Below are positions 27,870-39,025 of a DNA stretch of 64,000 bases, one piece after another (within the stretch, counting starts at the first letter, position 1; each line of letters begins with the position of its first letter). The notes beneath the pieces were generated by a model. It searched no databases, was not told where the DNA came from, and saw only the letters and a list, made by a program, of their open reading frames with translations. Made by a program: the position numbers and the translations under genes. Source of the stretch: Cliona cf. orientalis (Eukaryota > Porifera > Demospongiae > Clionaida > Clionaidae). The DNA lies in assembly GCA_963930775.1 (NCBI GenBank), contig OZ005704.1:1240001-1304000 (forward strand). Reading direction: 5' to 3'.

Positions 27870-30355
27870 ATGTCGGAGGAATTATACGGAATACTTGCTA
27901 CTATTGATGTGCATAAGGATCAGTTGAAAAAGCTGAAATTTTTGGCACAGGCTATTGTGCCTTCTGGCCCTCAGCTTGAGAACTGTAATAGCATCCCTGA
28001 GTTGTTCAAACTGTTAAGAGAGTCCCAACCTCTACAGCGCTTAGATTATCGTTATGCTGTTTCTCTTTTGAGACGCATGCTTGTGAGTATTGGGTGCAAT
28101 CAAGGCAAGAAATTGCAGCCTCACTGTCATGAAGAATTCAATTTGGCGAAAACCGCACCTACATTGGTATTCTTTTATGAGCCATTACTTCATTCAGCAG
28201 ACAGATTACTTCGAAACGGTAGTAACTATAAGTGTCTCTTGAATTCGACTGATGAGAATATGCTCAGCAAGCCAAAGTCTGACATTTCATCTCCACTGGA
28301 TCTGTTTCAGAGCATGATATACAGGGGAACACTTGACCCCAGAAACCTGCCTTCATTGAATTCGCTCATGACAATTCTGGGGACGGCTGGATTAGAGGAT
28401 GAAGCTGAGCTATTCCGGCAAAGTCTCCAACCCGGTATGTACCCTTCTTTAGTCTATGCAGCTATCTCACAGTGACACTAAGCTTATTGACACACTAATA
28501 ATGAATTATCATGTCAATAGATGAACAAACCAAACAAGTATTATCAACCTCACAACACACCACTGGGGAATTCTTAGTACATTATATACAGAGGTAAAGC
28601 CTTGGGGGAATTTGGTATGAAGTTACATGCTTAGGCTGCCTAGCTATATTACAGGTACCGTCATAGCAAAAAATTTTCACTGGGAAGGAAGCGCAGCTTG
28701 CCCCAAATTATGCATTGCAGGAAATTTATCAATGCGGTAAAGGTCGTCAAATCTAATCATCAACATGGGACAAAAATTAGAAGTATATACTACCATGACT
28801 TAAAAAATGGTTATCCTAAGCTTGCCTAATCATATACACATTCAAATTTTCGTGCTAATGAGTCATTGTTTTTTTATTCCTTTCAGATCAACATGAAGCG
28901 TGCATGGATCAAGGCACTAGCAGCTGGTCCAGTACAGCAGATGAACTTCGTCCTTTGTGTAAGTTGCTTTGGTTCTTCCCCAAAGGAATTTATTTGCATA
29001 AAATAATGCAGTGAATTCAAGGTCTTCATATGATGATAGCACTTGCCTAGCAAAAACTAAAAGGAACAAATTTTCTGGTTTGTGAATGTGTTAACTACTG
29101 ATAGTAACAGACATACATACACACAAGTAATCATAATATCATAATATTATGCACACAATGACATAGGTAGAGAACTGAAGGGGGCCGGTGCATGAGATGA
29201 TTCAGAAAGCTTGCCACCACAATCACCCCCCCCCCCCCAAAAAAACGAAGTGTTCTAGTCTACATGCATGCACATACACATGCTCATCATGACTCACCAG
29301 TTATGTTGTACACATGTTGCATACATGTGCACTCATAGTCTCTCTCTCTCTCCCTATCAATTAAACACAAACCCACACATACATGCACAGGAGTTCCTCC
29401 CAAATATAAGATTTGGTGTTTCGTATCATCATGTATCATTTTGGTTGCATTGCTAACCGTAGTAGTGGTATTGTTCATTTTTGCAAAACCTACATCATCG
29501 ACACTCAGCCAAACACAATCCATTTATGGGCCTAAGCCCATTACTTACTCGCCATTTTCACACATCAATTCCTTATACTACAAGACGATCAAGTCAACCA
29601 TTTATGTCGATCAGAATGAGGACCTAGGCAACTACAACCTCACTATCTGTAAAGAATCGTGCCCCCTAAAGGTGGTGACTTTGCACTCACAGGTGAGCGG
29701 AGTATGTCCAAAAGATCGCTTTTATCACAACTGCTACATTAACCTCCTTGGATACCAGGATGCTGGTGTTAATTCTCAATACTACAGTCAATACATGCTA
29801 ACAAACTCGAAAGTGACGTTTACAATCACTAGCTTATCGCCAGCAGGGCAGTCTGTGCAGCTCTGCATCACTCTCGATAAAGATACCTGCAGCCAAATCT
29901 TCTTCAGAATGTCGACAGGTGTTACAGGCTGTCAAGAAGTGTTGCAATTTAACAAAACTAACAGCTACACTCGGACGTTTGCTGCTCGACAGGACTCCTA
30001 CTACTGTGCTGTATGGATTCTTGAGGGTAGCCAGTCGATCAACTACACACTAAACTCGTCTCTTGAATCGTACGATATTCAAACGCCACACTCAAGGTGC
30101 GAAAATTACCGTAAAAGTAAAGAAGTCACCTTTGACCTTGGAGATCGCTGGCACAGTGTAGCGACACAGCAGCATAAGGTCTGCATTTTGGTCCAAGAGA
30201 ACGGGAAGAATCTTTACCGTAACATCACCGTCGTGACCAAGGCAGTTCGTTCATTAGACAACATTTTCTTCATATCTGGCATAGTATCTCTAGTCCTATC
30301 ATTTACCATTATCACAGTATTAGTGGTGATCATCATTGTATCATTTCGTTGTTAA
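27870..30355 (+). CDS. Tandem-DED two-pass membrane protein, copy B
   Basis: Paralogue of gene A. Exon 1 (27870-28434) encodes two DEDs: MSEELYGILATIDVHKDQLK... and, at the C-terminal end, LDLFQSMIYRGTLDPRNLPS, which is very close to caspase-8 DED1. The last exon (29394-30355) encodes TM1 (SSCIILVALLTVVVVLFIF), the cysteine-paired ectodomain (TICKESCPL, QLCITLD, DSYYCAVWI), TM2 and a short tail. Between them 28521-28593 and 28887-28958 are probable linker exons. The first ends in phase 2 and the second begins in phase 1, so one small linker exon (candidate 28656-28782) is missing from the model or is an alternative exon. For the last exon, the second AG of CACAGGAG must be used, since the first gives TGA. 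An in-frame ATG upstream (27819) lies before a splice-acceptor-like TTAG and is not preferred. Confidence 0.75.
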
Positions 30356-30579
30356 ATTATTATCTGTTAGCTGAATGCTGTATTAGTTTTATTTATTCAG
30401 AATACGTGTGGCTGCGTGGGCGGTGTCAACCGCAGATTCAATCAGGGACTATACATTATCGAAATTCATCGATTAAACCATGTACCATGACGTTACGTGT
30501 ACAGTGCAGTGCGCGCGCGCGCGATTAAAGATTAACTAGACTTTGAACTTTGCGGTGACGTGACGACCATTTCCAAGCA

Positions 30580-32497
30580 ATGTCCAGTAGAAGTCTTAGT
30601 CCAAGGAGAGATCCAACACCTCCAAAATGGCTAATATTCATTGCTCCAGCTGCTTTTACCGTGAGTCAGTGTGCACGACTGCAGATCAGTGCATGCATAA
30701 TATAGTCTACTATATCACATGCAGTCTGGGCCTGAGGGGGAAGGGGGACCATGATCTCAAGGATAGTATATAAATCTATCGCTTTTTTATCTGTAAAAAC
30801 TATGCTGTATAGTTTTTCTTTGCCCTGTACCCCGTGGTTGTGAAGAAATTTGCCAACCAAGGAGAGACCACAGCAAATGCTTATGTCTTCACTTTCTATC
30901 GGTGAGCACTGTACTGACTGCAAATGATTTTTATCACCTTGATATTCATAAATTATACCTACGTCATGATCGATCACTGGCAATCACAGAGAGATTGGAG
31001 CATTAATAGTTTTGTTTATGTCAGCAAAATTCTTTGAGGGAGGTATTCAAGTACCGGACACCAGGACAATGATTGTAAGTTTCGGTTCTTTATTAATCTA
31101 GCTGGAAGTACTTTTTTGAATGTGACCAACTCCATGGATCCAGCTGTTTGGCACACTAGGATTTGTAGGCATGTTCATTAATCAAGTAAGTTCTCTAGAA
31201 TGAAATTTGGTGCCAAAAATTAATTAATGAGTGCGACAATTTTCAGTTTGCGTACATCACAGCTGTGTACCTCCTGGGACCTGATCTTGTCAGTGTCTTC
31301 ATAGTGAGTGAGTTAATGCTACAGCACTCACATGCTGATTCTCCCCCCCCCCCCTTTCTCTCTCTTCTCCCTCTCCCCTGCCACCCCTCCCCGCTTTCAC
31401 AGCCAACTGTTCCAGTGTGGACAACTATTCTCTCTGTTCTTCTTTGTACCGAGAAACTGCCTTCCTTGATCTATGTAAGGAGATATTATTTTTATTCCCT
31501 GGTTTTAGGACACACACATGCACACATGATATACATCACTCATGCATGCACGTGTATAACAATGCATATATTTTACAGCTACATGGCTGGGCAAAGTACT
31601 TGGGCATTCTGATAGCTGTGGGTAAGTATAATAAGCACAAAGCTCTATTGGCTTACGTACTACAATTTATAATAATAATTATCATGTAGCCATTAATTTT
31701 CTCTAACCTACGTGATTGTGTATATAGGTGGGGCAATAGCACTGACTCTCAAAAACATCAGCACTTCTGCTGAAGATTCTACCCAGTCAAAAATTAGTGG
31801 AGCAGGTATTGCAAAAATCTGCCGTAATTTTAAGCTTAGTGAGCTAGCTACTACCAGTGTATAAAACTGTACTATCCCTATACAGCTGATGACACAGTGT
31901 TTGTGGTGAAGCTGTTTGGTTACTGTGGTATGTTCGTGGACACTTTCTCTGCCGTAAGTGGCAATTACTATTAAAGCCTTCTCTGGTATCTCTCAATAAT
32001 TATTAATAATAATATCCTGAATTTTTATACATAGGCACTGTATTATGTATTGCTGAAGAAATTTATACACAATATTCCTGATTGTGAGTTATTAAGGAAG
32101 AAGCTTGCATCGCATGTTCCCTGGCCTGACAACTAATCCTTTCTCTGATCTAATTAACCCCAGCTCCATGGAGGGACTTCCCCATCACCATCCTGGCCTA
32201 CTGCTACAGCTGCAGTACCGTATTCATGGCAGTCTCCATGTTCTACCATGTCTTCACAGGACAGCTGGACCAGTTCATGATGCCACAGCAGGTACATGCA
32301 TTATAGAACCCCTCCTCTAAATTGTATGCTGATAAGTTTTGACGGAATATGTATTTAAACCTAGCCATTACATGTACATGTATGTGCTTATGTATGCCTC
32401 CAGTACTAAATTTCACACTAATACCGTCAAATTCTGAGAGCAGTCTTTTTTTATCTTTGCTATATACACAAAACTCTTCGTCCCCCCCTCCTCCCTA

Positions 32498-32537
<40 letters not shown>

Positions 32538-33142
32538 AGTCCCTAGTCGCACTTCTCTATGCGGTCTTCATCACATCTGCCCTCTGCTACTTCCTCATCT
32601 CCTGGAGCAGCAAGTACCTCCCCTCCACTGTCATGTCAGCCTACCAACCACTACAGGTACATACGTATACAGGCCTAGGTAATAAAAAAAGTGTGATCTT
32701 GATGATGACTACGTATACTGCATACCAGTGTTCCTAAGGTCACCTGTTTTTGTATTTTAGGTTCCCACGACCATCATAGTGGAGTATATCGTGTTTGGAG
32801 ACCAACTGACAATTGATGTAAGTCACTCTATGTGATGAAAATAATTGATGTGTTTTGCTTCATATCTGTGCTCTATCCATCTATCCAGCAATACATGATT
32901 GCAGTGGCCATAATTTTTGGTGTTGTGTGTGTACTCTACTCCAACCATGCTGTAAGTATTGGCTACACATTTACACATTTGTATCAATTTTTGTGCATAC
33001 GTCAACTCTCCTATACACCCAGGAGGAACAACTGGTCTCCGGTCGTCCCGTTGCTAGGGTGGACTCCTGCTGCTCCAGATCAAGACTGGACGACGGAACT
33101 GCCAAACATCCCTACGTCAGACTAACCAACCTAACAGCATGA
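30580..33142 (+). CDS. EamA/WAT1-like transporter (DMT superfamily), copy C
   Basis: Fifteen GT-AG exons: 30580-30660, 30813-30901, 30990-31074, 31144-31185, 31247-31303, 31403-31474, 31579-31621, 31728-31805, 31886-31953, 32035-32083, 32164-32291, 32540-32656, 32761-32817, 32889-32951, 33023-33142; total 382 residues. Two homologous five-helix halves, as in drug/metabolite transporters. Key features are FALYPVVVKKFA in helix 1, TFYREIGAL, YLLGPDLVSVFIPTVPVWT, CTEKLPS, and in the second half SAYQPLQVPTTIIVEYIVFGD, which resembles the plant WAT1/EamA signature. The substrate is unknown. It starts 225 bp after gene B on the same strand. A (CT)n tract precedes the acceptor at 32540. Paralogue at 42426-46010. 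Confidence 0.93.
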
Positions 33143-33472
33143 ATCAGGGCTTTAATAGTGTGTGGCATATAATTCAAGTCTGTATGATCAGAGTCTTTAT
33201 TATTTTTTGTCAGCATCCAAGAATACACATTCAGTATTATTATGCCCAAAGCACTAGATTATTAACAATCTTTCATGCCACGAGTAGCCTATATTATTAT
33301 TATGGATATCTGGATATCTTTTGATGCTAATTTTATCGGTAAAATTGGTCTAAAATTGCAGTCTAAGGACTCTTAGATTCAATGTCACATACTTATAATC
33401 ATCATAAATAATATTATCCGAGTAAAAAATATAAAGTTAAGACTACTTTAGATAGCTATGACAGTTAGCTAA

Positions 33473-36032
33473 CTAACTAGAGTCACCTGCATCCCTGCAG
33501 GCGATAGCAGCTGCAATGGCCGCTCCACGCCCTGAGCCATCTTCGGACAATACCATATTTATCTTGTTTCCAGGTGCTAGTTCATTCATGGCTGCACCCA
33601 TTCTGCATTGTTCGTGCACAATAATAATATTATTATAGTATCGTCACATTTGGTATTCTAGAGATCACGACTGATCAGTGAGAACAGTATAATAGCAGTA
33701 GTAAATAAAGTTAAATAATATGCCGCACACCTGTGGGGGAACTTTGGGTGTTTCTTGTAGAGGGAGCCGTCCACAGCGACAGTGCAGCCATCAAGTTTGT
33801 CGATCTTCTTGACCAAGGCCACCACGCCAGCAGCGGCCATTCTTGCAGCGCGAGTGGACACGGCCTCACACACTCTCCTCACTGTCTCACAGTCCTCTTC
33901 GGATGCTTCGATAGAGAAATCATCCCTTAGTAAATCCTTACAAACTTTGGCATCCCTAATAAGAAACATTAAAATTTTGTTTGCTCAGAGTTGTCATTTT
34001 TGTAATGTACATGTATTGTCATTATAGAAATCCCTACAGGTCAAGTAAAAGATATCAGCCATAATAGCTATTATGTACGTACCCGCCTTCAATGAACGAG
34101 AGGTATTTGGTTTCAAACTTCTCAAAGGTGTCAAATTTTGGAGATGATTTTCCGCCAAAGAGAGATCCATCTTTTATGAGGCTCTGGAGCACTAGGCGGA
34201 CGGTCTCACCTAGGTACTTGCCAGAAATCAACTTCTCATACCTACACAAAAAACAACAGAATTGGTCATTAAAAATGATTCATGATAAAGATTTTTAATT
34301 ATCATCTCACAATTGTTCTCCAGGATTGACTGTCAGCTGGTCGAGTTGTCTATCATAGTCCGTCCTCCATTTCTCTAGCTTTCCATCGTCCCCAAATGCA
34401 CCCCACTCGCAGTTGATGACAACCTGGGAATGGCCGTCGAAAGGTCCTCCGTACTTTGGTATTGTGGCAGCATCAAATTTTTCCATGTAGCAAGCGTTTG
34501 TGCCCGTGCCCAGTATGAGGCCAATATGGCAGTCAGGCACTTCTTTACCAGCCACAGCCAACAGAGTTCCAGTGGTGTCACTGATCAGAGGTACTGCATG
34601 CGTATCAATGTTCACCTGCACAGCAGAGAATCACATGACATCGTATTATTATAGAGAGAGAAAGAGTAAAAATCGTCATTGTTAGCTCATCTTTACTCAA
34701 ACAAGCTAGATCAAGGGCTGTGCACTCTCTAGACTACGTATATGTAAGTACCGGCTCCCTTTGTGTGGATCCACCACAAAACATCCACTTGTGTACAGGT
34801 GGTGCCGACATAGCACCATGGCAATAAGAAATCTAATGAGTCTGCACTTACGAAGAGTGGCTAGTATTGTAAGCAGAAGAGTCACTAAAACTAGAGTAGC
34901 ACTGCTAGTGAAAAGCCCTCAATGTCTTGTTACTTACAGTACCACTCTTAAATTTCTCTTATCAAACAAACTACGATAATTATAGTGTTATTCTAAGTAG
35001 TGATTTGATACACTGACAGACTACCTACCCCTTTTCTGTCGAAGGCCTCCCTCAGAAGTCGTACTGGATCCTCACCGACAGCTCCATCAGCGTCGAAACA
35101 CTTGGTCCAGCGGACAAGCGTACCAGAAGTAAGACTCGTGTTGTGAACGGGGAAAGAGAAGGTGAACCCCATTGGCAACTTCTGGGTGATTTTCCGATCT
35201 TTAATGAACGATGCGACCTGATCGGCCACAAAATCGAAAAGGATCTCCTGGGTTTTGACTATCTTTTCCTTAGGAATTTCATACTGTTCATTATCCAACT
35301 CTTTCACCACTCCACCTTCAATCCCTATGTCATATGAATCAAAGTAAGAAAGAACTGATTAAGTGGTACCCAGCAATTTTAGAGCATAAAATCAGTTTTT
35401 CTGAATTACAACAAGGTCTGATGGTTTCTAGTAATGAGAGGGGCTCTTGAGCTATATAGAGTAACTCACTGATTTTCCACACCCTATAATTAGTGCCACC
35501 AAGATCCAGCGCAAGAAATTCTCCGTTTTCTGTCCCGTTTGATAGTGAGTGAACGAAGGTGAGCAGCATCTTAACGATGACACGCTTCCCCTCCTCAGGT
35601 ACCTCATCTTCCTCCACTCTGTAATCGTTGGAGAGTCCCTTGATGAAGTCGGCAGTCAGCAGCCTTTCCACTTCCCTCATGGTCTCGAGGGAAACTTCAA
35701 ATCCCTTCACAATCTGGTCCTGCATACAAAACATAAAAAAAACTTCACAAGCTAGCCTAGTAGTTCAACTTTGTATCCGAGTCTCGTAAGCCAAACCCTC
35801 ACTGGTGTGCAGTCACGGTTGGATCTTTCAAACTATTGATTGCTATATATTATGACTCTGTGAGGATCTCTTGTGAAAATCATCCAAAGTTAACTGTTAA
35901 GGTCCCCAGCTAACAGTGACACCAGAAGAGCTGGGAATGCATGGGCATAAGGACTATAAAGCTAGTTTCACTCTGAGTCACACCCCCTGTGGCTTGTGAG
36001 ACTGAAATAAATAATTTAAAACTCACCACCAT
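33473..36032 (-). CDS. HK: Hexokinase
   Basis: Phosphorylates glucose with ATP, the first step of glycolysis. Exons on the minus strand: 36032-36027 (ATG GTG only), 35719-35470, 35324-35029, 34615-34311, 34241-34083, 33955-33731, 33602-33473; 456 residues, the length of a single-domain ~50 kDa hexokinase. Motifs: FLALDLGGTNYRVWK (phosphate 1), LPMGFTFSFPVHNTSL (glucose binding), DTTGTLLAVA, GLILGTGTNACYME, CEWGAFGDDGKL, RYEKLISGKYLGE, VDGSLYKKHPKF and SEDGSGRGAAIAAA. All catalytic motifs look intact. The two-codon first exon is inferred from phase and from the conserved position of a start just before DQIVKGFEV. Confidence 0.96.
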
Positions 36033-36567
36033 CTTGATTCAGGCTCTGTGAGACTGTCTGCCGACACTCACCGTCAGATTCACGAGCACAGAGCTATTAT
36101 TTTATAGAGGCAACTCACAATGACTATAATTGATCACATGCGATGTGGTAAAATTGTTGAGTACTCAGTGCATGCACACATGCCAACATGCCAACACGTG
36201 ACAGTGTATCATTGTGCCAATGGCCAATGAGCTAATAATAGTAATTATTGTTGCCAACGAGCTACGGCATGAACAAGGCACGTTGCAAGTAGACGGTCTA
36301 GACCAGGGCAAGCTAAGCATGCACGCACGTTCTGCTAGCTGTCTAATTTTTAGTGCAATGTCAAAGGTTTGTGCGGGTTGAGGGTGGGGCTGCAGTGGCC
36401 ACTGCGCATGCGCAAAAGGGTCACCTCGGTGAGGGGTGCGGTCTGGCCACCGCATGTGGAGTGAAGTGGCGTGAAGTGGTGATGGAGGAAGAGGAGCTCT
36501 GTCAATCTGCTGAAAGAGAGACGCGGGGAAAACGAAGCTGCCACGTACCTTGCTTCAGGTGCTGGAG

Positions 36568-37168
36568 AACTAGGATCCCTGGTCCTACATATTTTAGTGT
36601 AAAATAGAGTTTTATCCCTAGAGTAACTCATGGGACGATTTTACACCAGCAAAACCTAGAGTAACTCATGGGACGATTTTACACCAATATAACCTAGAGT
36701 AACTCATGGGACGATTTTACACCAGCAAAACTAGTGTAAAATCCTGAGTATTTATTGTATGCCAAGCATATTATAAGGGAGGATTTTACACCACATCAAA
36801 ATTAAGGGGCTTACTCATGTAAAATTCTCCCATAATATAACTTACCTCTGCTATATATAAGGGACGATTTTACACCAGTTGCCACCGCAGGTACTGAAGT
36901 GGTGTAAAATCATGCCATATAATACTGATGGTTAACAGTAACTGGAGCAAAGATTTACATGTGACCTTTGACCTCACTTAAAATTCTCCCATAATAATAA
37001 GAATGCATACCCATACTCTGCTAAAACTTTAAGTGTGAACTTTGACCTGGTGTAAAATGCTCCCTTGTATATAGCCGCTGAATCCATACTCAGGTGGGTT
37101 TTTAAGTGCGTTCCGAATGCTCACTTGCTGTGAGTGTGGCTGTAGTGCACGCACTTGGTGGGTGGGGC
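36568..37168. repeat. Left arm of a ~600-bp inverted repeat
   Basis: Reverse complement of 41885-42484 over about 600 bp with few differences. It includes three ~44-bp tandem units (CTAGAGTAACTCATGGGACG, then a TTTTACACCA phrase), an ATTTTACACCA-rich middle, and the GTGCGTTCCGAATGC phrase. On the minus strand it carries an inverted copy of the first ~20 codons of transporter gene E (MSYSRDKTLFYT at 36631), after which similarity to the gene is lost. Confidence 0.9.
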
Positions 37169-37789
37169 TATCCTGCAGTCGTGACAGCTACTTTGGGCTT
37201 ATGCTAATAGAATGATAGGCCGGGGACTCACTGTGTGCACGAGTTAGAGTTCTTTGTAAAGCATGTCAGGGTAATTTCTGCAGTACAACCTTGTGTTCAG
37301 AATGATAAGGGTAGAAATGATAATAATATGATCACCATTGACTTATAGCTATAATATTATAATTTTACTGTTTTAGAGTTTATAGTAATCATGACTCTGT
37401 GACTATAGATACCGGTACATTCTAGATATCTCACTCGGATACTATTATTGTAGCTAATAATATTCATACTATGTCTTGTAGCTAGATACCATAATACATG
37501 TATACATGGGAGTGAACTCACTCAATTGCACCCTATAATTTTATTTGGTAGTGTTTTACTCTGCTTAATGAATACATAGATATTAAATAATAATATTATA
37601 GCTTCAAAGAGAAATAGCTATCACATTAAAAAGAGATGTAGCTAAATCACTATAGTAGCTGCTATCAGGAATCACTCATGGCTATAGTCTCAAACCCAGA
37701 CCCCTCCTATTTCCACAGCATTGGATGTATTGCATCACCAGCACGACTCACTCATATGTTTGGTATTAAAGTATAGCTATATGCAGATA
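37169..37789. other. AT-rich spacer inside the inverted arms
   Basis: No ORF or recognisable repeat. AT-rich with many ATTATTATA words. Confidence 0.4.
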
Positions 37790-38950
37790 ATTACTAGTGT
37801 CATGCAGGGCCTGTTAGGGGCGAGCCTGAGCTGAGCCCCTGAATGTCTAGCTGAGCTGCGACTAGAAAACTTGAATAAAGCCATAGCACGATAGATTTGA
37901 AGACCCCTGATACAGATCCAAGCAAACAATGACAGACACTCTCATAGTGCCGTGTAGGCCTGTAGGTCTACAGCTGTATGATAGACTATTCCCCTCCATC
38001 CTACAGTACTGACAGTCAATAAAGCTTGAAATTTTAATTGCCTCTGTTATCAGAATCATTAGTGAGCAGCACGTCTAGTCTATCTTTATCGCGTTCTTTA
38101 ATAGCTGGTCCTTGCGCTGTTGAGCTGATAACGAGCTCTGTCTCGCTCTCTCCTTCTTGGGAGCCTTCCGCGGCGCGGTACGGTAGCTTGCTTGATCACA
38201 AGAACGAGTGTAAATTTGCAATTCGCTAAATTAGAACGATGTATATACGGCCCGTATCCCAGGCATGAGAATGCGCAATAGAATATTTCGCGTTTATGTC
38301 CGTATAGATCACTGGGTATATTATAATTTCGCGTGACGGACGTACCATAATTGGGGCGAGCCTGAGCGAGCCCCACATAAACGGTACATCCATGCGCGAA
38401 TTGTATATATATATATATATATATGGTACGTCGGTCACCCCATAATAGCCAGCTATGGACATAAACGCGAAATAGTCTATTGCGCATTCTCATGCCTGAC
38501 ACTACGAGCCGTATATATGCCGTTCTAATTTAGCGAATTGCAAGTTTACCCTCGTTTCTTTTTCTACATCGCGCACGCACTGGACGAGATCGAGAAGTAC
38601 AGTAAGGCTCCAAAGTAGGAGAGAGAGAGAGATAAAGAGATAAAGACAAACTCATCATCAGCTCAACAGCGCGAGGAGCAGCTAAGAACTTGATAAAGAT
38701 AGACGTGCTGCTCACTGAGCCTGTGCAGCTACGCTATTATGACTATTGGCTATGGGTAGATACGTACGTGGAGGGAACTGTCATGCAGCTACACGTGTCA
38801 TTGTCTGCTTCGATCTACATATATATATATCAGTGCATGGTCTTCAGGATCTATCGTGCTATGGCTTTGTCTTTGGCTACTTCCGGAGTCACCAACAGAG
38901 GCTCAGCTCAGGCTCGCCCCAAACAGGCCCTGCATGACACTAGTATATAA
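37790..38950. mobile_element. 1.16-kb foldback (large palindrome) element
   Basis: The outermost ends CTAGTGTCATGCAGGGCCTG and the inverse at 38921-38944 match. Further in, pairs of phrases recur in mirror order: CACGATAGAT, ATGACAGACA, the CTTTATCGCG/CGATAAAG region, AGCTCAACAGCGC, TAAATTAGAACG and CATTCTCATGCCTG. The centre is near 38410, at an (AT)n stretch. Each arm is ~550 bp. Near-palindromes starting TGGGGCGAGCC occur in and beside it (38351, 38992). Confidence 0.82.
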
Positions 38951-39025
38951 TATATAATATAAAATTCGCGCATGGCTGTACCGTTTATGTGGGGCTCGCT
39001 CAGGCTCGCCCCAATTATGAGAGAG

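Noticed and set aside
29441-30355. Immunoglobulin V domain suggested by DSYYCAVW in the DED protein ectodomain
   Set aside because: The single motif resembles the V-set YYCA signature, but the rest (no upstream Cys-Trp pair at Ig spacing) does not support an Ig fold.
36350-36631. 93-codon minus-strand ORF beginning MSYSRDKTLFYT
   Set aside because: Its start is the inverted copy of the transporter E first exon in the left arm; beyond ~20 codons it has no similarity to the transporter and no splice partner, so it is treated as part of the repeat.
38690-38950. Possible small membrane proteins with Ile-Tyr runs
   Set aside because: Translation of (AT)n and foldback arms; the same peptides appear from both arms.
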